A stretch of 61,178 bases of DNA from Elusimicrobiota bacterium (GTDB taxonomy: Bacteria > Elusimicrobiota > Elusimicrobia > UBA1565 > UBA9628): positions 1 to 61,178 of the forward strand of contig JACQPG010000160.1 of NCBI GenBank assembly GCA_016207665.1, in the 5' to 3' direction. The notes under the pieces were generated by a model. That model had not been told where the DNA came from. It did not search any database and saw only the letters and a list, made by a program, of their open reading frames with translations. The position numbers and the translations under genes were made by a program. Shown in pieces: positions 49,506 to 57,215 of the stretch (position 1 is the stretch's first letter; each line of letters starts with the position of its first letter).

Positions 49506-49964
49506 TCAGTCGAGTTGATAAGAGTCGAAGCGGACTCCCTGGGCCCGCAGCTCGCTTTCCCAAAGGCGGCGTATCTCGGGCAAACGGCGACGAGCCTCAG
49601 CGCTCCAGGGACTTTCCGGAGGGGCATGGAGCTCGGACGCCGCGCGCAGCCAGGCATAGGCGTATTTTAGAGAGCTCTCGGAGACCCGCTCATCCCGTCT
49701 GTGCCGGGCCAGGGCCAGGCGTTGATCCATCGTCTCAGCCGTCAGCCGGCCCTGGGAAAAATCCCGAGCCAGCTCACCCTCGACGCGCGCCAGCTCCGCG
49801 TCGAAGAACGCCCTCTTGGCCCCCGGGTCGCTCTGCCATGACAGATAAAGCTCCGCCCGGCGATAGGCGCTCCTGGCGCGCAGCCAAAGGTCGGCCGCGG
49901 CGCAACTCCAAATGAAAGCGACAAGGCTCAGCGCGGCTAGGGCGCTGCGCCATAGCCGCCGCAT
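49506..49964 (-). CDS. Membrane-anchored helical protein of unknown function
   Basis: 152 residues. One N-terminal membrane helix (RSALAALSLVAFIWSCAAADLWL) is followed by a long helical, charged domain (AKRAFFDAELARVEGELARDF, DQRLALARHRRDERV) with no recognisable family. It lies between a receiver gene (stop 49970) and the M50-like gene with gaps under 6 bases, so it is probably cotranscribed with both and could be a partner or substrate of the protease. Confidence 0.7.
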   Translation of the reverse strand: MRRLWRSALAALSLVAFIWSCAAADLWLRARSAYRRAELYLSWQSDPGAKRAFFDAELARVEGELARDFSQGRLTAETMDQRLALARHRRDERVSESSLKYAYAWLRAASELHAPPESPWSAEARRRLPEIRRLWESELRAQGVRFDSYQLD

Positions 49965-49969
49965 GGCGC

Positions 49970-50434
49970 CTAGAAACCGCTGCTCATCGGACCTTTGGCG
50001 GTCCGGTCGATGCTCGGGGGCCGGGTCTGAAGGATGTTGTGAATGGTGGTGGCCATGATGACGGGTCGCAGGGGTTTTTCCATGAACTCGCGCACATTAG
50101 GCTCCAGACGCAACATCTCGATGCTCTTGCGATCCATCTGCCGGCCGGTGATGACGATCACCGGTACCGCGCCGCAGCCCTTGGCCTGAAGCTCGCGCAG
50201 CACCTCATAGCCGCCCATGCCGGGAAGCATGAAGTCGAGTATGATCAGGTCGGGGTCCAAGGCCTGGGTCTTGCGCAAGGCCTCCAGGCCGTCGGTCGCC
50301 CTGTCGGTCTTGAACCCCTCTTTCTTGACCACGTGATCAATCAAATCGAGAAGGCTCTCATCGTCATCAACCAAAAGGACCATCTTCTGCGAGGGATCGC
50401 ACAAAGGGGGCCCCTGGGGCGCTGTATCTTCCAT
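49970..50434 (-). CDS. Stand-alone response regulator receiver protein
   Basis: 154 residues with one receiver domain: LLVDDDESLLDLIDHVVKKEGF, phospho-acceptor Asp67 in LIILDFMLPGMGGYEVLRELQ, Thr in IVITGR and Lys in EFMEKPLRP. No output domain. It is a paralog of the adjacent receiver at 50445 and the one at 35695, and lies 10 bases after the former. Confidence 0.92.
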   Translation of the reverse strand: MEDTAPQGPPLCDPSQKMVLLVDDDESLLDLIDHVVKKEGFKTDRATDGLEALRKTQALDPDLIILDFMLPGMGGYEVLRELQAKGCGAVPVIVITGRQMDRKSIEMLRLEPNVREFMEKPLRPVIMATTIHNILQTRPPSIDRTAKGPMSSGF

Positions 50435-50444
50435 TCGCTCGCTC

Positions 50445-50870
50445 CTAGACCGTGGGCTCCGGCGGCTTGGTCTTGAGCACCTTGTGCAGGGCCGTGCCGA
50501 GCACCTGGGGTTTGATGGGCTTTTCGAGGAAATCCATGACGTTGGACTCTTGCCTTATCATCTCCGACGTGGTCCTGTCGGTGTAACGCCCGGTCACCAC
50601 GATGATGGGAATCTTGCCCGTCTCGCCGATCTGAAGCTGCCGCAATATCTCGAAGCCTCCGTAGCGGGGCAGCATGAGGTCGAGCACGACGCATTGCGGC
50701 ATGACCTTGTGGATCAGGGCGATCCCTTCCTCGCCGTCCCCCGCGCTTTGGACCTTGAACCCCTCGCGCTTGGCCACGAACTCGATGAGCTCGCGCACCG
50801 CCTCGTCGTCGTCGATGACCACGACGAGCTTATCCTGGGGCCGATCGGACGGCTCTGCCATACCTGCCAT
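50445..50870 (-). CDS. Stand-alone response regulator receiver protein
   Basis: 141 residues with one receiver domain: VVVIDDDEAVRELIEFVAKREGF, phospho-acceptor Asp64 in CVVLDLMLPRYGGFEILRQLQ, Thr in IVVTGR and Lys in DFLEKPIKP. The ATG at 50870 (an ATG at 50861 is possible) follows the terminator of the glycine operon. It heads the 14-gene run that reaches 38446. Paired with its paralog at 49970, it may share one sensor elsewhere. Confidence 0.92.
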   Translation of the reverse strand: MAGMAEPSDRPQDKLVVVIDDDEAVRELIEFVAKREGFKVQSAGDGEEGIALIHKVMPQCVVLDLMLPRYGGFEILRQLQIGETGKIPIIVVTGRYTDRTTSEMIRQESNVMDFLEKPIKPQVLGTALHKVLKTKPPEPTV

Positions 50871-50875
50871 TTAAC

Positions 50876-50905
50876 AAAATAGTGCCGCTATTAAGAAATA
50901 GCGGC
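50876..50905 (-). terminator. Intrinsic terminator of the glycine cleavage operon
   Basis: GCCGCTATT and AATAGCGGC form a perfect 9-bp stem with a 4-base loop, followed on the minus strand by ACTATTTTGTT. It begins right at the stop codon of the RAM-domain gene (50907). Confidence 0.75.
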
Positions 50906-50906
50906 T

Positions 50907-51140
50907 CTAAAGGTTGGTCGTGACCAGGGTCTCCGTGCCGGCCACGCCGTCGACGCCGCGAATCTGTCCGACCACGAGAGTGCTGAGCTTGTCGATGGTA
51001 TCGGCCTCGGCGCTCAGTATCGCGTCCCAGCCGCCGAAGGTCATGAAGACGTCGGTGACTCCCGGCAGCGATCTCACCTTCTGCAGGGCCTTTTGCTCCT
51101 TGCCCGGCGCCAACTTGCATAACACGAATGCTTTCATCAT
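50907..51140 (-). CDS. Small RAM-domain (Lrp/AsnC ligand-binding) protein
   Basis: 77 residues matching only the ligand-binding half of Lrp/AsnC regulators: KAFVLCKLAPGKEQKALQKVRSLPGVTDVFMTFGGWDAI, then GQIRGVDGVAGTETLVTT. The DNA-binding helix-turn-helix is absent. Such stand-alone RAM proteins may sense amino acids. It is the last gene of the glycine cleavage operon and overlaps the lipoate ligase gene by 4 bases, so glycine is a fair guess for its ligand. Confidence 0.85.
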   Translation of the reverse strand: MMKAFVLCKLAPGKEQKALQKVRSLPGVTDVFMTFGGWDAILSAEADTIDKLSTLVVGQIRGVDGVAGTETLVTTNL

Positions 51141-51781
51141 CTCCTCCTATTCCATTCATCCGATCGGTATTTAGGCTCCAGCCGTCTCGCCTCGTCCAGC
51201 CAAGACTCGTCTAGGCCGGTCCGGGGCGGCCTGCCCCATTCCATCTCCAGGCCTTGGGAGATTCCGCGCCTCAAATCCTCCGCTGGACACGCCAGCGTCT
51301 CGGGCCGCAGCGAGCCCTGATAAAGCCCCATGCCGCGGCGGCGCCGAAGAGCCCCGCCCAATAGCTTGCGGCCTTGCTCGTCGACCAAGTCCATGGGCTC
51401 GGCGCGCGAGAAGCATTGTTTCTCGAGAGGGGGGCCCGCCGGGACATTGGGCGGCGACCATAGCCGGCTGCGCACCCCAAAAGCCTTCAGGCCCAGATGT
51501 ATCCCGCGATGCAGGTCCTTGTAAACCAGGGAAGGCGCGTGCAATCTCGGCCAGGGGAAGATCAGGGAGAAGGTCAGGTCTCCGTCATGGAACACCACTC
51601 CGCCGCCCGTGGCCCTGCGCACGATAGGCGCTCCCGCCAGGCCCTTCTCCTCGGCGGCCTTTCTCGCGAAGGCGAAGGAAAGGCTATAGCCGAAGGTGGT
51701 GGCCGGGCCCGCCCACTGGTAAAAGCGCAGTATCAGCGAGTCGGGAGAGGCGCCGTCGAGCAGCGCCTCGTCCAACGCCAT
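51137..51781 (-). CDS. Lipoate-protein ligase A family protein
   Basis: 214 residues: MALDEALLDGASPDSLILRFYQW, RRATGGGVVFHDGDLTFSLI with the substrate-binding loop, and KLLGGALRRRRGMGLYQGSL, where the Lys is expected to contact the carboxylate. The family attaches or transfers lipoyl or octanoyl groups to carrier lysines. Lying directly after gcvP, it should lipoylate the GcvH encoded in the same operon. The N terminus is about 12 residues shorter than usual; an upstream non-ATG start inside gcvP is conceivable. Confidence 0.85.
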   Translation of the reverse strand: MALDEALLDGASPDSLILRFYQWAGPATTFGYSLSFAFARKAAEEKGLAGAPIVRRATGGGVVFHDGDLTFSLIFPWPRLHAPSLVYKDLHRGIHLGLKAFGVRSRLWSPPNVPAGPPLEKQCFSRAEPMDLVDEQGRKLLGGALRRRRGMGLYQGSLRPETLACPAEDLRRGISQGLEMEWGRPPRTGLDESWLDEARRLEPKYRSDEWNRRR

Positions 51782-51794
51782 CTGGGCGTAAGCG

Positions 51795-54659
51795 TCAAGC
51801 GCCGCAGGAGCAGAAAAAGTTTCGATCTCCGTACGCGTTGTCGATGCGCCCGACCGCGGGCCAGTATTTGTGCTCCTTGAGCCATGGCGCAGGGAAGACG
51901 GCCTTTTGGCGGGAGTAGGGATGGGTCCAGGTCTCTTGCGCGAGGCTGTCCGCGGTGTGGGGAGCGTTCTTGAGCACGTTGTCGGCCTTATCGGCCCTTC
52001 CCGATTCGATATCCCGGATCTCCTCGCGTATCAGTATCATCGCCTCGCAAAAGCGGTCGAGCTCGGCCTTGGACTCGCTCTCGGTCGGCTCGATCATCAC
52101 CGTTCCGGCGACCGGGAAGGAGATGGTCGGAGCGTGGAAACCGTAGTCCATCAGGCGCTTGGCCACGTCCTCGACCTGGATATCGGCGGCGGCCTTGAGC
52201 GGTCGGAGGTCCAAGATGCACTCGTGAGCCACCCGGCCCTTCCGGCCGGTGAAGAGCACCGGATAATGCCCGGAAAGCCTGTGGGCGACATAGTTGGCGT
52301 TGAGGATGGCGATCTCGCTGGCGCGCTTCAAGCCCTCGCCGCCCATCTGGACGATATAGGACCAGGAGATGGGCAATATGGACGCGGAACCCCAAGGAGC
52401 GGCCGAAACCGCGCCGGCCTTCCCGTCGCGCGACAGAGGGTGACGCGGAAGGAAAGGAGCCAGGGCCGCACTCACCGCGATCGGCCCCATGCCGGGACCC
52501 CCTCCTCCATGCGGGATGCAGAATGTCTTGTGCAGGTTGAGGTGGCAGACGTCGGCGCCGAAATCGCCGGGCCGGCAAAGCCCCACTTGGGCGTTCATGT
52601 TGGCGCCGTCCATGTAGACCAGGCCCCCGTGCACGTGCACGACGTCGCAGACCTCCTTGATCTCCTCCTCGAAAACCCCATGGGTGGAGGGGTAGGTCAC
52701 CATCAATGCGGCCAAATCCTTGGCATGGGCCGAGGCCTTGGCCTTGAGATCGGCCAGGTCTATGTCCCCTCCGGCGGAAGTCGCCACGGCGACGATGGCG
52801 AAGCCGGCCATGGCCGCGGAGGCCGGGTTGGTGCCGTGGGCCGACTGGGGAATGAGGCAAACCTTGCGATGCCCTTCCCCCCGGCTCTTGTGATAGCCCT
52901 TGATGGCCAAAAGCCCGGCATACTCGCCCTGCGAGCCCGCGTTGGGCTGGAGCGAGACCGCGGCAAGGCCGGTGATCTCGGCCAATTGGCCCTCCAGCTC
53001 GCGGAACAATGACTGATAGCCTCGCGCTTGCTCGGCCGGGGCGAAGGGATGCAGGCGCGAGAAGCCCGGCCAGGTGACGGCCATCATCTCGGAGGCGGCG
53101 TTGAGTTTCATCGTGCAGGAGCCCAAGGGGATCATCGAGGTGTTCAAGGACAGGTCCTTGGACTCCAGCCGCTTGATATAACGCATCATCTCGGTCTCGG
53201 AGTGATATTGGTTGAACACCGGATGGCGGAGGAACTCGCTTTGCCGGGCCAGGGACGCCGGGAAAGAGAGCTCCGGCGAGGCGGCCGCCAACTCTCCGGG
53301 CCGAGCGGTATGGGAGCCTCCGAATATCTCGAGCAGCTCGGCCACGTCGGCCTCCGCCGCGCACTCGTCGAGCGAGATCGTCAGTCCGTCCGGCCATTCC
53401 CTCAGATTGATGCGGCGGCGCCGGGCCTCGGCCATGATCTTGGCCCTGGACGAGGCATCGACGAACACCCGCACTGTGTCGAAAAACGGCTCCGAACCGA
53501 GCTCGAACCCGAGGCTCTTGAGCCCCTCGGCCAAGGCGCAGGCCAAGGCATGGATGCGCGCGGCTATGCGCTTAAGCCCGGCCGGCCCGTGATAGACCGC
53601 GTACATCGAGGCGATCACGGCCAAGAGCACCTGCGCGGTGCAGATATTGCTGGTGGCGCGCTCGCGGCGTATGTGCTGCTCGCGCGTCTGCAGGGCCAGG
53701 CGCAGCGCGCGCCGCCCGTTGGAATCCTTGGACACTCCCACGATGCGGCCGGGAAGCTGCCTCTTGTACGCGTCGCGGGCCGCCATATAGGCCGCATGAG
53801 GGCCGCCGTAACCCATGGGCACGCCGAAACGCTGGGCGCTGCCGACCGCGATATCCGCCCCGAACTCGCCCGGCGCCCTGAGCAAGGTGAGCGCGAGCAG
53901 GTCGGCCGCGCAAGTCACCACCGCTCCCGCCTGGTGGGCCCGCTCGCACAGCGAGGAATAATCGATCACCGAGCCGTCCGTGTTGGGATATTGGATCAAC
54001 AGCCCGAAGGGCTTGCGTCCGAGGTCGAAGCGCTCGGGGCGGCAGACCTCCACCTGGAGGCCCAAGGCCTCGGCGCGCGTGCCCAACACCTCTATGGTCT
54101 GCGGATGGCACAGGGACGAGACCAAGAAGAGATTGGAATCGGAGGCGCTGACCGAGCGCGACAAGAACATGGCCTCGGCCGCAGCCGTCGCCTCGTCGAG
54201 CAGGGAGGCGTTGGCCACGTCCAAGCCCGTCAGCTCCATGATCATGGTCTGGAAATTGAGCAGGGCCTCTAGCCGTCCCTGGGCGATCTCGGCTTGATAG
54301 GGAGTGTAGGCCGTGTACCAACCCGGGTTCTCGAGTATGTTGCGCTGAATCACCGGCGGAGTCACGGTGTCGTGATAGCCCGCCCCGAGATAGGACCTGT
54401 AGATCTGATTGAGCTGCGCAAGCTCGCGCAGCCGGGCCAGGGCTTCGTTCTCCGGGAGGGCGGCGGGGAGCTTGAGCGGGGAGCGCAGCCGGATGGCTCG
54501 GGGCATGGTCGCGTCGATGAGCGCCTCGAGGCTGCCCGCGCCCAGCTCCTTGAGCATTTGGGCGATCTCCCCGGCATCCGGGCCGATATGGCGCGCGGCG
54601 AAGGAGTCGGAGGCTGGTATGGCGCCCTTGGCGGCCGGCCGGGTCTCAGTGCCCATCAT
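51795..54659 (-). CDS. gcvP: Glycine dehydrogenase (decarboxylating), P protein
   Basis: 954 residues, the single-chain form rather than the split gcvPA/gcvPB. N-terminal half: [21 protein letters not shown] and [21 protein letters not shown]-terminal half: [20 protein letters not shown] with the PLP lysine near residue 708, and IDMNAQVGL-like motifs. It decarboxylates glycine and passes the aminomethyl group to the lipoyl arm of GcvH. The start overlaps gcvH by 14 bases. Confidence 0.96.
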   Translation of the reverse strand: MMGTETRPAAKGAIPASDSFAARHIGPDAGEIAQMLKELGAGSLEALIDATMPRAIRLRSPLKLPAALPENEALARLRELAQLNQIYRSYLGAGYHDTVTPPVIQRNILENPGWYTAYTPYQAEIAQGRLEALLNFQTMIMELTGLDVANASLLDEATAAAEAMFLSRSVSASDSNLFLVSSLCHPQTIEVLGTRAEALGLQVEVCRPERFDLGRKPFGLLIQYPNTDGSVIDYSSLCERAHQAGAVVTCAADLLALTLLRAPGEFGADIAVGSAQRFGVPMGYGGPHAAYMAARDAYKRQLPGRIVGVSKDSNGRRALRLALQTREQHIRRERATSNICTAQVLLAVIASMYAVYHGPAGLKRIAARIHALACALAEGLKSLGFELGSEPFFDTVRVFVDASSRAKIMAEARRRRINLREWPDGLTISLDECAAEADVAELLEIFGGSHTARPGELAAASPELSFPASLARQSEFLRHPVFNQYHSETEMMRYIKRLESKDLSLNTSMIPLGSCTMKLNAASEMMAVTWPGFSRLHPFAPAEQARGYQSLFRELEGQLAEITGLAAVSLQPNAGSQGEYAGLLAIKGYHKSRGEGHRKVCLIPQSAHGTNPASAAMAGFAIVAVATSAGGDIDLADLKAKASAHAKDLAALMVTYPSTHGVFEEEIKEVCDVVHVHGGLVYMDGANMNAQVGLCRPGDFGADVCHLNLHKTFCIPHGGGGPGMGPIAVSAALAPFLPRHPLSRDGKAGAVSAAPWGSASILPISWSYIVQMGGEGLKRASEIAILNANYVAHRLSGHYPVLFTGRKGRVAHECILDLRPLKAAADIQVEDVAKRLMDYGFHAPTISFPVAGTVMIEPTESESKAELDRFCEAMILIREEIRDIESGRADKADNVLKNAPHTADSLAQETWTHPYSRQKAVFPAPWLKEHKYWPAVGRIDNAYGDRNFFCSCGA

Positions 54660-55044
54660 GAGCCGGAGCCTTGAGATACTCCTGGTATTGGGCCCAATCC
54701 ATCAGCTTCTCCAGCTCGGAAATCTGGCTGGGCTTGATTTGGAAGATCCAGCCTTGATCCTGGGGAGAACGATTGACCAGTCCGGGATCGGCCGAAAGCG
54801 CCTGGTTGGCGGCCACGACTTCGCCTGATATGGGAGCGTAGATGTCGAAAGCGGCCTTGACTGACTCTATCACCCCGCAAGACTGGCCATGGGCGACCTT
54901 GCGCCCCGGCTTGGGCGGGTCGACGAAAACCACGTCGGTGATCTCTTTTTGCGCGTGCTCCGAGATCCCGACCCAGGCGGTCTCCTTGTCGAGCCAGACC
55001 CACTCGTGACTTTTCATATACCGGCAGTTCTCAGGTTCAGGCAT
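54646..55044 (-). CDS. gcvH: Glycine cleavage system H protein
   Basis: 132 residues. The lipoyl-carrier lysine is Lys63 in [20 protein letters not shown], with the usual [22 protein letters not shown] opening. It shuttles the aminomethyl group between GcvP and GcvT. It overlaps gcvT by 8 bases and gcvP by 14, indicating close coupling and fixed stoichiometry. Confidence 0.96.
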   Translation of the reverse strand: MPEPENCRYMKSHEWVWLDKETAWVGISEHAQKEITDVVFVDPPKPGRKVAHGQSCGVIESVKAAFDIYAPISGEVVAANQALSADPGLVNRSPQDQGWIFQIKPSQISELEKLMDWAQYQEYLKAPAHDGH

Positions 55045-56164
55045 GATGTTTCCGGGATGACAGTGAAGGTGATACGTAAAACGGAACGGCGGAGACTTGC
55101 GCGGGGACCTTGCGCCCGTGTATCTCCACCTCGAGGGCGGCCCCGGCAGCCAGGTCCGCCTGGGAAAGATACCCCACGCCGATGCCCTTTTGAAGCGTCG
55201 GAGAGAAGGTGGCGCTGGCCAAGGAGCCTATCTCCCTGCCTTGATGAAAGACCCGGCAGCCGGGCCTGGGCACGCCCCGTTCTTGGAGCGCGACCCCGGT
55301 CAGCCGCCTCTTGAGGCCGCCCTCTCTTTGCTTGAGCAGGATGTCCCGGCCGATAAACGGGCCCTTGTCCAACTTGACGACCCACCCGTAATTGGCCTCG
55401 AGGCTGGTATGCTCATCGTCGATATCCTGGCCGTAGAGCAGATAGCCGGCTTCGAGCCTCAAGGTATCGCGGCTGCCCAAGCCGCAGGGGGCGGCTCCGA
55501 TCGAGCGCCCCTTGGTCAGGAGATTGTCCCAGACGCGCAAGATCATCTCGTTGGGCACGATGAACTCGAAGCCGTCCTCTCCCGTATAGCCGGTGCGGGT
55601 GATGATGCTGGGCTGATCGAAGATGCGGCATTCCATGGCGCCGAAGCGGGGCAGGGCGGCCGCCTGCGGGAAATCCGTAGCCACGATCTGTTCCGCCTTG
55701 GGGCCCTGCACCGCGATCATGCCGTAATAGTCGCTTTCGTCCTTGAGCTCGACATCCAGGCCCTCGGCCTGTCTGCGCAGCCAGCGGAAGTCCTTCTCGC
55801 GCGTGGCCGCGTTGACCACGACGAAATAGCGCTCCGGTCCCAGGCAGGAGATGATCACGTCGTCGACCACGCCTCCTCGCTCGTTGGGCAGATGCGAATA
55901 GATGGCCTTCCCCGGCCGAATCTTGGAGATATCGTTGGTGTTGGTCTTTTGGAGCAGCTTCAGCGCGTCGCGACCCTGCGCCACAACCTGCCCCATATGG
56001 GACACGTCGAAAAGCCCGCACAAGGAGCGCACGGCCGCATGTTCCTTAAGTATGCTCTCATACTGGATGGGGAGCTCCCAGCCGTGGAAATCGACCATTT
56101 TCGCGCCCAAACTCACATGGGCATCGAAAAGCGCGGTGCGCCGGAGTTCTGTAGTGGCGGCCAC
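55037..56164 (-). CDS. gcvT: Aminomethyltransferase (T protein)
   Basis: 375 residues beginning at a GTG (56164). Landmarks: VDFHGWELPIQYES, GLFDVSHMGQV, TRTGYTGEDGFEFIVP and the C-terminal LASATFSPTLQKGIGVGYL. It transfers the methylene unit to tetrahydrofolate and releases ammonia. First gene of the operon gcvT-gcvH-gcvP-lipoate ligase-RAM protein. A good promoter with an internal palindrome ends about six bases before the start codon, and there is no ribosome-binding site. Confidence 0.96.
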   Translation of the reverse strand: MAATTELRRTALFDAHVSLGAKMVDFHGWELPIQYESILKEHAAVRSLCGLFDVSHMGQVVAQGRDALKLLQKTNTNDISKIRPGKAIYSHLPNERGGVVDDVIISCLGPERYFVVVNAATREKDFRWLRRQAEGLDVELKDESDYYGMIAVQGPKAEQIVATDFPQAAALPRFGAMECRIFDQPSIITRTGYTGEDGFEFIVPNEMILRVWDNLLTKGRSIGAAPCGLGSRDTLRLEAGYLLYGQDIDDEHTSLEANYGWVVKLDKGPFIGRDILLKQREGGLKRRLTGVALQERGVPRPGCRVFHQGREIGSLASATFSPTLQKGIGVGYLSQADLAAGAALEVEIHGRKVPAQVSAVPFYVSPSLSSRKHHA

Positions 56165-56170
56165 GAATTA

Positions 56171-56199
56171 AAAGTAGCAAATTCCGTCGGAATTGCCAA
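56171..56199 (-). promoter_or_regulatory. gcv promoter with palindrome in the spacer
   Basis: On the minus strand TTGGCA (56194-56199) and TACTTT (56171-56176) are 17 bases apart, with the -10 box 6 bases before the GTG at 56164. The spacer contains AATTCCG-T-CGGAATT (56180-56194), a perfect 7-bp inverted repeat around one base, well placed for a repressor. No glycine riboswitch is visible, and a leader of this size has no room for one. Confidence 0.65.
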
Positions 56200-56261
56200 C
56201 GCGCGAGGAGGAAAATTATCATCCCGCGAGAGAGGCTCACTCCATGTTCCAGGATTTTTCA

Positions 56262-56281
56262 AACTGTACCCGGGTACAGTT
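56262..56281. promoter_or_regulatory. 20-bp perfect palindrome, copy 2 (LexA-box-like)
   Basis: AACTGTACCCGGGTACAGTT is fully self-complementary and contains CTGT-N8-ACAG. It lies just upstream of a TAGAAT -10 box (56285-56290, plus strand), covering the -35 position, and between gcvT (start 56164) and the epimerase-like gene (start 56328). Its 18-bp core and a few right-hand bases match copy 1 at 13893-13910. Confidence 0.65.
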
Positions 56282-56284
56282 CTG

Positions 56285-56290
56285 TAGAAT
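56285..56290 (+). promoter_or_regulatory. -10 box following the palindrome
   Basis: TAGAAT lies 3 bases after the palindrome and 6 bases before an ATG at 56297, repeating the leaderless spacing seen elsewhere. Confidence 0.5.
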
Positions 56291-56296
56291 AGGGCG

Positions 56297-56347
56297 ATGT
56301 GCCCATACAAGTCCGATCTAAGGCTCTATGTTGCGCCTGGAAAATAA
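56297..56347 (+). other. Possible leaderless 16-codon leader ORF overlapping the epimerase start
   Basis: ATG at 56297, placed as expected for a leaderless start, opens MCPYKSDLRLYVAPGK and stops at 56345-56347, about 20 bases inside the epimerase gene in a different frame. It could couple translation of the two or be chance. Confidence 0.3.
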
Positions 56348-57215
56348 GGCGCTGAGCCTCGGCGTCGAGCCCGAAAAGGGCGGAGCGATCGCGAGCCTGG
56401 AGCGAATCGTCGGCGGGAAGAGGACGCAGCTGCTCTACACGTCCGACGGCCCCGGCTGGACCGGCGGCGCGCCCTGGATGTTTCCGGCGGTGGGGCGAAG
56501 CCGCGCGGACGGCAAGCCGGGATTCTGGCGCTTGGATGAGCGAATATTTCCCATGCCCATACACGGCTTTGCCGGCAGCCAGCGCTGGGACGGCTCGGCC
56601 GACGGAGAATCGATCAGCTGCCGGACCGAGAGCGGCCCGCCAACCCGGCTTCATTACCCCTTCGACTACACGCTCGAAGTCGTCTATCGCCTTTCGTCCG
56701 CGGGCCTGAGCGCGACGGTGGAAGTGAGCGCGGGACAGGGAAACACCCGGCCCATGCCCTTCTCCCTGGGCAATCACCTGACTCTCAAGGCCCCGTCCCC
56801 CAAGGACTGCTGGCTGCGCGCGCCGGCCTCGCAGGAATGGCTGCTCTCGGAGGCCGGTTTATTGACCGGCAAGACCCGTCCCGCGGCGCTGGGCTCGCCC
56901 GTGCTTTTGTCCGCCGATCGCCGCTGGCTCGATTGCGTCCTGAGCGGCTTTCCGCCGGGCGAGGCCTGGGTGGAGGTGGTCGACCCGGGGTCTTTCGGCG
57001 TGCGCGTCAGCCAAAGAGAGCTCTTGGATGCAGGGCGGCCCGCGAGGACGCGGCCGGAGCATTTCTGTTTCGTATTCTACGGCGACGCCAGCGGGGCTTT
57101 TTTCTGCCCCGAGCCGTGGTACGGCCGGCCCAATTCGCTCAACGAGCGCCAAGGCGTCGTGGAGCTGGAACCCGGGGGGCGCTTCCGCTGGGAGATGGCG
57201 CTGGAGCTGATCTAG
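56328..57215 (+). CDS. Aldose 1-epimerase-family (galactose-mutarotase-like) protein
   Basis: 295 residues. Beta-rich sequence with LSLGVEPEKGGAIASLERI at the start, GGAPWMFPAVGRSRADGKPGFW, PMPIHGFAGSQRWDG where the His corresponds to the family substrate-binding position, and LGNHLTLKAP. Members interconvert sugar anomers or act on phosphorylated sugars; this one is of the short, divergent type. The ATG at 56328 is the first possible in frame after a stop. Its 3' end overlaps the convergent phosphotransferase by 4 bases. Confidence 0.8.
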   Translation: MLRLENKALSLGVEPEKGGAIASLERIVGGKRTQLLYTSDGPGWTGGAPWMFPAVGRSRADGKPGFWRLDERIFPMPIHGFAGSQRWDGSADGESISCRTESGPPTRLHYPFDYTLEVVYRLSSAGLSATVEVSAGQGNTRPMPFSLGNHLTLKAPSPKDCWLRAPASQEWLLSEAGLLTGKTRPAALGSPVLLSADRRWLDCVLSGFPPGEAWVEVVDPGSFGVRVSQRELLDAGRPARTRPEHFCFVFYGDASGAFFCPEPWYGRPNSLNERQGVVELEPGGRFRWEMALELI

